Shown here: in pieces, positions 23,801 through 33,665 of the stretch
Position numbering within the stretch: position 1 is the stretch's first letter
How the letters are laid out: every line of letters begins with the position of its first letter
Source: Macrostomum hystrix
Lineage: Eukaryota > Platyhelminthes > Macrostomidae
Direction of reading: 5' to 3'
Length of the DNA: 64,000 bases
NCBI GenBank assembly: GCA_950097015.1
Contig: CATNEN010000007.1
Span: 6,935,001-6,999,000 of the forward strand
Position numbers and translations under genes: made by a program
The notes under the pieces: generated by a model
What the model saw: the letters and a program-made list of their open reading frames with translations, nothing else
Database searches by the model: none
Told to the model about the DNA's origin: nothing

Positions 23801-25029
23801 CCCGTCCCGATCCATGACAGTCACTGTAATGTAGATTATTCCCTGCCAAAGTGGAGCAAGTAGGTGACCTCGTTGTTTAAAATTACCATTTGCTCGGCAT
23901 AGCATTCGCGTATTCCCTTCGGATTTGTTATGCCGGTACTCACATTGTTGTCTGCGTAGTTCATGGCGAATGGAACCGGATTGGGCATACCGGCAAATTC
24001 GGAGACAAAATAAATATCTTCCTTCTCAAAGTAAAACCCAGGCTGTTGATAGTTGTAGAAGCTGGATCTGAAAATTTCTCGTTTTTTTCAGGATTGAATT
24101 CTCAATAGCACATGGCATATGAAGTCATCACACTGGTACAGGAGTGCAGGATATACACACTGGTACAGGAGTGCAGGATATACACACTGGTACAGGAGTG
24201 CAGGATATACACACTGGTACAGAAGTGCAGGATATACACACTGGTACAGGAGTGCAGGATATACACACTGGTACAGGAGTGCAGGATATACACAATGGCG
24301 CAGGAGAGGAGGATACACACTGGTACAGGACAGGAGGATATACACACTGGTACAGGAGTGCAGGATATACACAATGGCGCAGGAGAGGAGGATACACACT
24401 GGTACAGGACAGGAGGATATACACACTGGTACAGGAGTGCAGGATATACACAATGGTACAGGAGAGGAGGATACACACTGGTACAGGACAGGAGGATATA
24501 CACACTGGTACAGGAGTGCAGGATATACACAATGGTACAGGAGAGGAGGATACACACTGGTACAGGAGAGGAGGATACACAATGGTACAGGAGAGGAGGA
24601 TACACAATGGCACAGGAGTGCAGGATACACACTGGCACAGGAGTGCAGGATACACAATGGCACAGGTGAGTGCCCAGGCCTCCCTCTGCAGTACTAGCTA
24701 GGCACAGGCTAAAATATAAATTGAATTCATGTCGGCACCAACCCGCCCGGTATGTAGCGGTCCGCAGTCAGCAGAAAACTCGGGTCGCAGTAGCTCTCCC
24801 GCGAGTTAAAGAACAGAAAAGGGTCGCATAAGGTGCCATCAGCGCACCTACCGTCATGGTTAAAGTACCGCACGAATTGCAGAAACAATGTACCGTGACT
24901 GTTTACCTGCAAATTATTTGAATAGATGACTGAGTCGAGCCGTAGTGAAATAAAAACATCAGATTAGCTCACCGCAGCTAGCCCATAGCTCAAGATAACG
25001 AAAGTGATCAGCAGTTCAGGGCAACCCAT
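20888..25029 (-). CDS. DSL-type Notch ligand A (Delta/Jagged-like), eight exons
   Basis: Exons are 25029-24973, 24906-24743, 24067-23944, 23842-23703, 23611-23475, 22917-21648, 21186-21106 and 20981-20888; every junction is phase-compatible and the product is 688 residues. Exon 1 is a signal peptide. Exons 2-4 form an MNNL-like N-terminal domain (GTLFLQF, CADGTLCDP, NPVPFAMNY). Exon 5 and the start of exon 6 form the DSL domain, with six cysteines in YWFVCHPNFYDSLC, FGGHYTC, KVCRAGWVG. Nine EGF repeats follow in exon 6, several with the calcium-binding DVDEC start. Then come a membrane helix (AGCAIGFLLLAGAAVFLVL), RRG, and a cytoplasmic tail of about 60 residues with NAAY, VYEAV and NNAY motifs. 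In this family the DSL and first EGF repeats bind Notch on the neighbouring cell. The short tail and small EGF number make it Delta-like. Introns 2 and 5 hold minisatellites. Gene B (28065-31748) is its tandem paralog. Confidence 0.85.
21325..21580 (+). mobile_element. SINE-2 copy in intron 6 of DSL ligand A
   Basis: A tRNA-like head has A box TAGCCCAGTGG (21334-21344) and B box GTTCGAATCTC (21379-21389). The body contains the family's diagnostic AAATGGGTTCCAGCATTGCT and GCCTGTACGTCTGTCC. It lies in intron 6, antisense to the host gene. Confidence 0.65.
22940..23455. repeat. 32-bp minisatellite in intron 5 of DSL ligand A
   Basis: About sixteen units contain AGGTGACAGAGATTATATGA followed by AACAGATATGAC. 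The paralogous intron of gene B (30202-30287) is only 86 bp but contains two imperfect traces (GGTAAGAGAGATGACAGAG), so the expansion happened in gene A after duplication. Confidence 0.93.
24115..24675. repeat. 27-bp minisatellite in intron 2 of DSL ligand A
   Basis: Units contain ACACTGGTACAGGAGTGCAG followed by GATATAC, with variants having GAGAGGAGGATACAC. It shares its motif with the 25-bp array in intron 2 of gene B. Six overlapping frames on both strands of 175-192 codons are artefacts. Confidence 0.93.
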
Positions 25030-25604
25030 GAGTCTCGGTTGCTGATTTAGAAATATATAATATGACTTCTTGTCCTTTTATTTTCTTCAACAATAACAGG
25101 CTGTTTTCTAGGCTTTTGCATAAGTGAGGCATAGAGACTGTTCTAATTATATACAAAATCTAAGACAAAAGACAATAGGATCTAAAATCCGGGACTTTGT
25201 TTAGAATCCTGGACCTTAGCGTTCTGTGCTAGTTTTTTAGATTCGCACCTCCTTAATGCTGTGTTTTCGTGCACCTCTTCCAGGTAAATTTGACAGGTGA
25301 GAGTTTATGCAAAAAATGCATTAGCCCGCTGCAACAGAAGAACAGAAGAACAGTTGCGTCTTACAGTACGTCACTTTCAACATCAACAATACAACGGTTA
25401 CCAAAGAGGCTGTGACCGAATTAAATAAAAAAACAAACTAGTTTTTCTGCAGTAGCAAAATATCCGCGTTCGTACGCAATTTAAATTGTTTTAATTTGAT
25501 TTTTTATCTGAGTTAGTACCCCCATTGGGTACTACTGAGCCGATTTGGGGTATTACTCGGGAAGGTAAAGGTAAAGTATTCAAAGTATTTTACATGTATT
25601 TTTA
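25030..25604. other. 5' flank of DSL ligand A
   Basis: No gene is seen. The sequence between the start codon of gene A and the next array is AT-rich and should include its promoter. Confidence 0.4.
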
Positions 25605-26692
25605 ACTTTCCCTGGGAAAAGACCACGCTATTGTTCCCTGGGAAAATACTATGCTATTGTTCCCTGGGGAAGACCACGCTATTGTTCCCTGGGAAGACCA
25701 CGCTATTGTTCCCTGGGAAGACCACGCTATTGTTCCCTGGGGAAGAGACCACGCTATTGTTCCCTGGGAAAAGACCACGCTATTGTTCCCTGGGGAAGAC
25801 TATGCTATTTTTCCCTGGGAAAAGACCACGCTATTGTTCCCTGGGAAGAGACCACGCTATTGTTCCCTGGGGAAGACCACGCTATTGTTCCCTGGGAAGA
25901 GACCACGCTATTGTTCCCTGGAAAGACCACGCTATTGTTCCCTGGGGAAGACCACGCTATTGTTCCCTGGGAAAGACCACGCAATTGTTCCCTGGGAAAG
26001 ACTATGCTATTGTTCCCTGGGAAGACCACGCTATTGTTCCCTGGGAAGAGACCACGCTATTGTTCCCTGGGAAGAGGCCACGCTATTGTTCCCTGGGAAA
26101 GACCACGCTATTGTTCCCTGGGAAGAGACCACGCTATTGTTCCCTGGGTAGACCACGCTATTGTTCCCTGGGGAAGACCACGCTATTGTTCCCTGGGAAG
26201 AGACCACGCTGTTGTTCCCTGGGAAGAGGCCACGCTATTGTTCCCTGGGAAAGACTATGCTATTGTTCCCTGGGAAAGACTATGCTATTGTTCCCTGGGA
26301 AAAGACCACACTATTGTTCCCTGATAATAGACCACGCTGTTGTTCCCTGGGAAGAGACCACGCTGTTGTTCCCTGGGAAGAGGCCACGCTATTGTTCCCT
26401 GGGAAAGACTATGCTATTGTTCCCTGGGAAAAGACCACACTATTGTTCCCTGATAATAGACCACGCTGTTGTTCCCTGGGAAGAGGCCACGCTGTTGTTC
26501 CCTGGGAAGAGGCCACGCTGTTGTTCCCTGGGAAGAGGCCACGCTGTTGTTCCCTGGGAAGAGACCACGCTGTTGTTCCCTGGGAAGAGGCCACGCTATT
26601 GTTCCCTGGGAAAGACTATGCTATTGTTCCCTGGGAAAAGACCACACTATTGTTCCCTGATAATAGACCACGCTGTTGTTCCCTGGGGAAAG
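25605..26692. repeat. 24-27-bp minisatellite, about 43 copies
   Basis: Units contain CGCTATTGTTCCCTGGGAAG followed by ACCAC. Variants TGCTATTG, CGCTGTTG and a diverged TGATAATAG unit recur in the same order several times after 26200, showing block duplication. Confidence 0.95.
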
Positions 26693-27249
26693 ACCACGGG
26701 GAATTTACAATACCAACTGCCTGTCTAACGATAGCTCCCAATCAGAATCACAGATTTTCATGTAAATCCACCATCTGATTATATTTTTCCGCCCTAAAAT
26801 GAGAAGGAAGTTGAAAACGAATATTTGCAAGATTATTTCTTAGTTTGTAGGGATGCGTTATTCGCGTTATCGCATAATAAATAGCGTTATTATTTTAAAC
26901 TGCCACAATTCCATGAAAATGGGGTCCTAATTTAAAGTTTTTTACCCCATTTCTGGTATGACTTTGCAAAGAAAAAAACAAGAGGTGGCGTGATACCTTC
27001 GCCTTGGGCTTATCGAGTTGGCTGGCTGGGTGCACCAACCCCACCTCATCTAGGCGGAGGTTGAGGGGTTTTGAGTGCAGCTGCACTGGCCGCTCGCGAG
27101 TTGACTGACCGCCACAGTACACAAAAAGTAGAGTATGTAATTAGAAAGTAGGCTGGTTGAAAACGGGATATTTCTGGCAATATTGTCTAGTCAGAATTAT
27201 ATTTTAAAGAATTACTTTTGAAAGTGAGCAAGTTATTAGATTGGCAGTC
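26693..27249. other. Intergenic; possible unrecognised exon on the minus strand
   Basis: A 75-codon minus-strand frame (27122-26895) has a protein-like middle (LNLRLDEVGLVHPASQL) but no recognised domain and no clear splice sites. I leave it uncalled. Confidence 0.3.
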
Positions 27250-27500
27250 TCTGTATTCATTCACACCCACTCATTTTCATTCACACCCACTCATTTTCAT
27301 TCACACCCACTCATTTTCATTCACACCCACTCATTTTCATTCACACCCACTCATTTTCATTCACACCCACTCATTTTCATTCACACCCACTCATTTTCAT
27401 TCACACCCACTCATTTTCATTCACACCCACTCATTTTCATTCACACCCACTCATTTTCATTCACACCCACTCATTTTAATTCTCACACATTCATCTTCAT
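27250..27500. repeat. 20-bp minisatellite, twelve nearly perfect copies
   Basis: The unit is CATTCACACCCACTCATTTT. Copies are almost identical until the last two, implying recent expansion. Confidence 0.95.
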
Positions 27501-28064
27501 TCCAGAAAATAATCGAAGACAAAGCCAATCACAAAAATAATTTTCTTAGTTCACGCGGGGTTGCTTGAAGGCGTTCTTATAAGTCAATAACCAGGTATTT
27601 GATTTGAGTGAAGCATTAAAATCATTAAGGCAGCCATTATTGATTACACCATTACTGTCTGTACAATCAATTCGCTTGCCTCAGGTGAATGGACAAAAAA
27701 TAATGTACAAATTTTCTTCATCTTCAGTTCGTCACAAAAAGATGGCAATTAAAAAACGAAAAAACTGTTAATCTGCTGCTTCGATTAATTAAATATTTAA
27801 ATTTGGACAAAGCAGAGCTTTTTCTGTGAAACGATAAATAAGCGAAATCTTTGGCGTGCAATCGCGCAAAAAAGAAACACATCGATCACGTACGTGTAAT
27901 TGTTCTTTTACTTTGCAAACACTTTTTTTCTTCTAACTGTACTTCCTAGATCGTTTTTTAAATGTCAACATAATTTGATGGTCATCGTTTTTTAGACCGC
28001 GTGTATAAAGTACCTGTACAGTGATAAAAAAGACAGCAGTTGCTAAGGCACATCATTGGCCTGC
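27501..28064. other. 3' flank of DSL ligand B
   Basis: AT-rich sequence without a gene. It carries the 3' UTR of gene B; a clear poly(A) signal was not fixed. Confidence 0.4.
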
Positions 28065-31000
28065 TCAGGCGTCGACCTCATATGCGTGGTTCACCTGTAC
28101 TCCAGCCGGCAATCCGACCTGCCCAGCCTGCGGCTCGATCACCGGCTCACCGCCGATCGCCTCGTAGATGTCACCGGCCTCCGCCTCCAAATGAACGCTG
28201 GGCCTGGTGGCAGATGCATGGAAGATTAGTTCGATGCACTCTACTTACAGTAGGTCAAAAGCGAATAGTACGAACCGTATTTATTCGCTGCATAACAAAA
28301 CATTTATGATGGAGCATTGTGATCCATCTAGACACTGTGACCCATCTAGACACTGTGACCCATCTAGACACTGTGACCCATCTAGACACTGTGACCCATC
28401 TAGACACTGTGACCCATCTAGACACTGTGACCCATCTAGACACTGTGACCCATCTAGACACTGTGACCCATCTAGACACTGTGACCCATCTAGACACTGT
28501 GACCCATCTAGACACTGTGACCCATCTAGACACTGTGACCCATCTAGACACTGTGACCCATCTAGACACTGTGACCCATCTAGACACTGTGACCCATCTA
28601 GACACTGTGACCCATCTAGACACTGTGACCCATCTAGACACTGTGACCCATCTAGACACTGTGACCCATCTAGACACTGTGACCCATCTAGACACTGTGA
28701 CCCATCTAGACACTGTGACCCATCTAGACACTGTGACCCATCTAGACACTGTGACCCATCTAGAAACTGTGACCCATCTAGACACTGTGACCCATCTAGA
28801 CACTGTGACCATTCTAGGCATTGTGGCCTCCTCCGAGTTCAATAGCAAACTCAACTCACACTTCGTGACTGCGGACTGTCTCGCCGCCCTCGCTGGCATT
28901 GTTGTACACCGCGTTGGAGAATCCGCTGCTGCTGGCATCATCCGGCAGAGACCTGGCAAAAGTTTGAGCGGACGCAGGCTAAAGACAGACTGTGCCTGAC
29001 CCCCAAAACAGAAGATTACGAAAGTGTTAAAACAAGACCACTCATAATACTAATTGTACTCATAGTAGGTAGAAACGGAGGCGAAGTATAGTTCTCATTT
29101 CATCATCACTCCGCACTTTTAGTTCGATCTCCAAAGAGCAGCTCTCTACTCACTCAGGCAGGGGTCTCCGCCGCAGCAGGTAGACGGCCAGGAAGACAGC
29201 AACTCCGACGAGCAGCAGGAAGCCGACGACGCAGAGAACCGCCACGCCAGCCACGCCGACGCCCGCGCCGGACTCAGAGGCCGAAGCGTCGCCCGGATTG
29301 TCTCCGAGGAGGCCATCCGATCTGATGCTAGGAGTAGTTGCACCCCTGCGTTCCTCGCAGGTCGGTCCGGCAAAGCCTGGCGGGCAGGCGCAGGTGAAGC
29401 CGGAGACACCGCCGGTGCAGTTGCCGCCGTTGCGGCAGGGCCTGCTGGCACAGTAGTCGGGTCGGGCGGTCTCACAGAGGCTGCCGTAGAACTCTGGCGG
29501 GCAAGTGCAGGTGAAGCCGGAGACACCGCCGGTGCAGTTGCCGCCGTTTCGGCAGGGCCCGCTGGCGCAGTAGTCGGGTCGGGCGGTCTCGCAGAGGCTG
29601 CCGTAGAACTCTGGCGGGCAGGTGCAGGTGAACTCGGCGACGGCGGTGGCGTTGTTGCTACAGGTGGCGCCGTTGCGGCAGGGGCTGCTGTAGCACGGGA
29701 TGGCGGTCTCACAGAACTGTCCAGTAAATCCGGCGCGACAGTAGCACTTTGGAGAGCCGTCTGTAGAACTCATCAGGCAGGTGCCATTGTTCTCACAAAC
29801 TGTGCCATTGCATCGATCTATCTCACAGAGACCGCCCGCGAACTTGGCGTCAGTACAGTTGCAACGGAAACCGCCGTAGGTGTTCAGGCAGGGCATGCCG
29901 TTGCTGCATGGCTTTCCGACGGCGCACTCGTCGACGTCGATGTCGCAGCGGTCGCCGGTGAACTGGGGCGGGCAGCGGCACCGAGGCTGCTTGGCCCCAT
30001 CCAGCACGCACTGGCCGCCGTTGACGCACGGGTTGCGGTAGATGCAGGGGTCGCGGTACAGCTCACAGTTCGTGCCGGCGAAGTCCGCGGGGCACTGGCA
30101 CGAGTAGGACTCGCCGACTGGCACGCAGGTGGCGCCATTCTGGCAGACGCCGGTGCTGCACGGATGCGGCGTCTTGCAGTCGGTGGAGGGGCCGACCCAG
30201 CCTGGAAGGCAGAAGTGACTGAAGTGAAGGTAAGAGAGATGACAGAGAAAGGAGACTGAGGCGATAAATTTTTGGGCTACAACTCACCAGCACGGCAGAC
30301 GTTCTCCCCATTGAGGTTGCAGGTGTAGTGCCCACCAAAGGCGCTGTCCTGCGCCAGGCAGTAGGTGTTGCACAGCGAGCCGTAGAAGTTCGGGTGGCAG
30401 ACGAACCAGTAATTGAGCGACAGGCTGGAGAACAAGACAAGCAGATTTCAGGTAACGGCAATTGAGGACAGGCTGAAGAAAATTTAATCACTCTATTGAA
30501 TGCTCCTTACGTGTGACCCATGAAAGAGCTGATCATTGTCAGGGACTTCACATCCGTCCCGAAGGCATTCAGTGTGGCTGAGAACACGTCAATAAGGTCG
30601 TCAGAGCTCGTGTCCTTGTCGGTCACAGTGACCGTGATGTAGATTTTGCCCTGCCGAGTGCAAAGAGGGGGTAAATGACTTTCGAGACTTCCGAAATGAA
30701 ATCGCGTATTTTGTGCTTACAAGTTTTTTAAGAGTAACATTTTTTTATTGAACCAAGAAATTTAGGATCGCTCGCAGCAACTCACACTGTTGTCTCTGTA
30801 GTTCATAGCGAATGGAACCGGGTTGGCCATCTCCGCAAACACGGAGCCGAAATTGATCACATCAGAGTCGCCGTACCAGCCAGGCTGTTGATAGTCGTAC
30901 ATGCTTGATCTGAAACAATGTTTGCTTGGATTGGGAAACTTGGAACTTATCAACTAGAAAGCAACTGGCACAGGACTGCATGATACACACTGGCACAGGA

Positions 31001-31748
31001 CTGCATGATACACACTGGCACAGGACTGCATGATACACACTGGCACAGGACTGCATGATACACACTGGCACAGGACTGCATGATACACACTGGCACAGGA
31101 CTGCATGATACACACTGGCACAGGACTGCATGATACACACTGGCACAGGACTGCATGATACACACTGGCACAGGACTGCATGATACACACTGGCACAGGA
31201 CTGCATGATACACACTGGCACAGGACTGCATGATACACACTGGCACAGGACTGCATGATACACACTGGCACAGGACTGCATGATACACACTGGCACAGGA
31301 CTGCATGATACACACTGGCACAGGACTGCATGATACACACTGGCACAGGACTGCATGATACACACTGGCACAGGACTGCAAGCAAAACACTGGCAGAGGA
31401 TAAGGCAATGTTTTAACTGAGGTCCGCACTGACCCGCCCGAATTGTAGCGGTCCGCTGTGAGTCGAAACCGCGGGTCGCAGGGGCTCTCCCTGATGTTGA
31501 AGATCATGACAGGGTCACAGTAGGTGCCATCAGCACACCTGCTGTCCTGGTTGTTGTACTGCACGAATCGCAAGAACAAGGTGCCGTCACTTTGTACCTG
31601 TAATGCATTCAAATGTGTTTGAAGGTTCGAATCAACTAGCTAATTAGTTGTGAGAACTGGACAACCCTGAGCTCACCACATCTGGAAACCAACTGCTCAA
31701 TATGACGACAAGAACTAGCAGAGCAGGCCGACTAACGATTCTCATCAT
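28065..31748 (-). CDS. DSL-type Notch ligand B (Delta/Jagged-like), eight exons
   Basis: Exons are 31748-31677, 31597-31434, 30909-30786, 30650-30511, 30424-30288, 30201-29154, 28952-28860 and 28203-28065, phase-compatible, 638 residues. Exons 2-5 have exactly the same lengths as in gene A (164, 124, 140, 137). The order is signal peptide, MNNL-like domain (GTLFLRF, CADGTYCDP), DSL domain (FGGHYTC, VCRAGWVG), seven EGF repeats, helix (VAVLCVVGFLLLVGVAVFLAV), RRR and a tail of about 75 residues with NAVY, IYEAI and NHAYEVDA. It has two fewer EGF repeats than gene A; the missing ones are the extra DVDECAVGNPC copies. The role inferred from the family is membrane-bound ligand for Notch. Parts of exon 6 are nearly identical to gene A in DNA while exons 2-4 have diverged. 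Confidence 0.85.
28305..28830. repeat. 18-bp minisatellite in intron 7 of DSL ligand B
   Basis: About 28 units of GTGACCCATCTAGACACT, nearly identical, so recently expanded. The unit contains an XbaI-like TCTAGA. Frames of 212-234 codons on both strands are artefacts of the 6-codon period. Confidence 0.97.
30965..31385. repeat. 25-bp minisatellite in intron 2 of DSL ligand B
   Basis: About seventeen nearly perfect units contain ACTGGCACAGGACTGCATGA followed by TACAC. It is related to the array in intron 2 of gene A (ACTGGTACAGGAGTGCAGGA). Confidence 0.97.
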
Positions 31749-32919
31749 GACGTCAGTTGTTCGAGTGCTGTTTGGGTCCCTTAGTTGCGGCGCGATATGT
31801 TTTACCCTTTCGAAGTTCTGTTTTTTGTTTAGAAATTGCTGCTTGCTTTCTCGATTTTTCTCTCCTTAAAACTGAGCTGAAAAACAAAGCATGTGGAAGG
31901 ACAGCAATTGTCTCCCAATGAGCAGTTTATGGATACTTCGACCCTGTGTTTACAAGAGGTTAGAAGAGCTTGAGGGCGAGACTTGAGCCCAGGTGGTTTC
32001 TCACGGGCACTGGCGATCAGGCCATGGTGCCAGTCTCACCCACCCCCACTCTGTGACCATTGGGTTGCTGAGCTTGCGGCACACAGTGCAACACTTAAGC
32101 AACTCTGGGCTATGCAATTATGTTAATTATTTTAGGCTCAATATCTTAAGCATAAGCTTACTAGACAGCATTAGTGGGCAAAAAATGAGACGAGATAGAG
32201 AATCGACAGAATTGTTTCGTCGAGCCATATTTCCAATCCGTGCCAGGGTAGTCACCTATGCAAAAATGTGCATTTGCCATAAGACAGAAGATTGGAATTG
32301 CTGATTCAGTTTAGAATCCGGGACTTTTCTGAGGTACACAAGCAGAAAAAATATTTGTGCGTTTTTGAGTCTTGAAACAATACTTTCATTGTGCCGTGTT
32401 TTTGTACACAATGGCATTGTAAATGGGGCAAGGCGTTATAGGCTGTATAAAGCAGCCTAAGAAAAAGGCACGGGCTCTGCTTCGCTTTTACACAATGGAG
32501 GACACACATTTTAACTCTATGATTTCCGAGCCTTTATTCAAGTACATATTTAGTCTCTATGGTTGTGTTCTCAGCAGTGCATCTATTTCTACCATGTTGT
32601 TGAGCTGCTGCTGCTGCTGTTGCACGCTCGCCCCGAAGTGACAGATTCTTTCCGGCCTAAAAATAGACGTATTTATCAAAACTCGACCAGCCTGAGCAGT
32701 GACAGAGCGTGTCAATCTTGTCTGCCCTGAACGAATTAAGTGGAATCGTTGTCCATCAAATCAAGCATTACTCACCCACACAGCTTGTTTAAACACAGAG
32801 AATCAATTAATCAACAGATGACTATTCGTTGCCTGTTCATTGGGCAAGTAATGCGATTCGAGTCGCTAAGGGCACCAACTTTTTCCCGATATCCATTAAT
32901 TAATGATGATACAGGTATG
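31749..32919. other. 5' flank of DSL ligand B, no gene seen
   Basis: Short frames only. An (CTG)n stretch at about 32603-32625 gives a poly-cysteine run in a plus-strand frame and is not a gene. A segment with GCCAGTCTCACCCACCC near 32026 resembles sequence at 6030, hinting at a dispersed repeat. Confidence 0.4.
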
Positions 32920-33415
32920 CTACCATCAGAGCTACATGATACCATCATACCTACATGATACCATCATAGCTGCATGATACCATCAGACCTACATGATACT
33001 ATCAGAGCTACATGATACCATCAGAGCTACATGATACCATCAGAGCTGCATGATACCATCAGAGCTACATGATACCATCAGACCTACATGATACCATCAG
33101 ACCTACATGATACCATCAGACCTACATGATACCATCAGACCTACATGATACCATCAGACCTACATGATACCATCAGACCTACATGATACCATCAGAGCTA
33201 CATGATACCATCATAGCTGCATGATACCATCAGAGCTACATGATACCATCAGACCTACATGATACCATCAGAGCTGCATGATACCATCAGAGCTACATGA
33301 TACCATCAGACCTACATGATACCATCAGAGCTACATGATACCATCAGACCTACATAATGCCATCAGACCTACATGATATCATCAGAGCTACATGATACCA
33401 TCAAAGCCATTAGAG
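32920..33415. repeat. 19-bp minisatellite, about 25 copies
   Basis: The unit is ACCTACATGATACCATCAG with AGCTACATG and AGCTGCATG variants. Confidence 0.95.
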
Positions 33416-33665
33416 CTCTAATAAAAGGTACATAATATGCATACATATTACATATACATAATATGCATAATTGTATCAGAGCTCGGCTGTAAATCAGAGT
33501 TCTATGATATCATCCAACTCTTAGATACCAAAAATGGTCAAATTAAACGATCAGCAAAGTCCAGTGAAGGTGCTGCTAGCGAACATAAATCTTCGTCTTT
33601 ATCCACCAAGAGCAGAAGACAGCAGCTCATTGGATTATCCTGGCTGTCGTTATTTTAAATCGACC
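33416..33665. other. 3' flank of the RING gene, no separate gene
   Basis: TA-rich (ATACATATTACATATACATAA at about 33440). It lies just downstream of the minus-strand stop at 33666. Confidence 0.4.

Noticed and set aside
26895-27122. 75-codon minus-strand frame with a protein-like middle
   Set aside because: No splice sites, domain or paralog could be seen, so it is mentioned only as an uncalled possibility.
28305-28830. Array of regular 18-bp units resembling a CRISPR array
   Set aside because: There are no unique spacers between units, the host is eukaryotic, and it lies in an intron; it is a minisatellite. The same holds for the other arrays.
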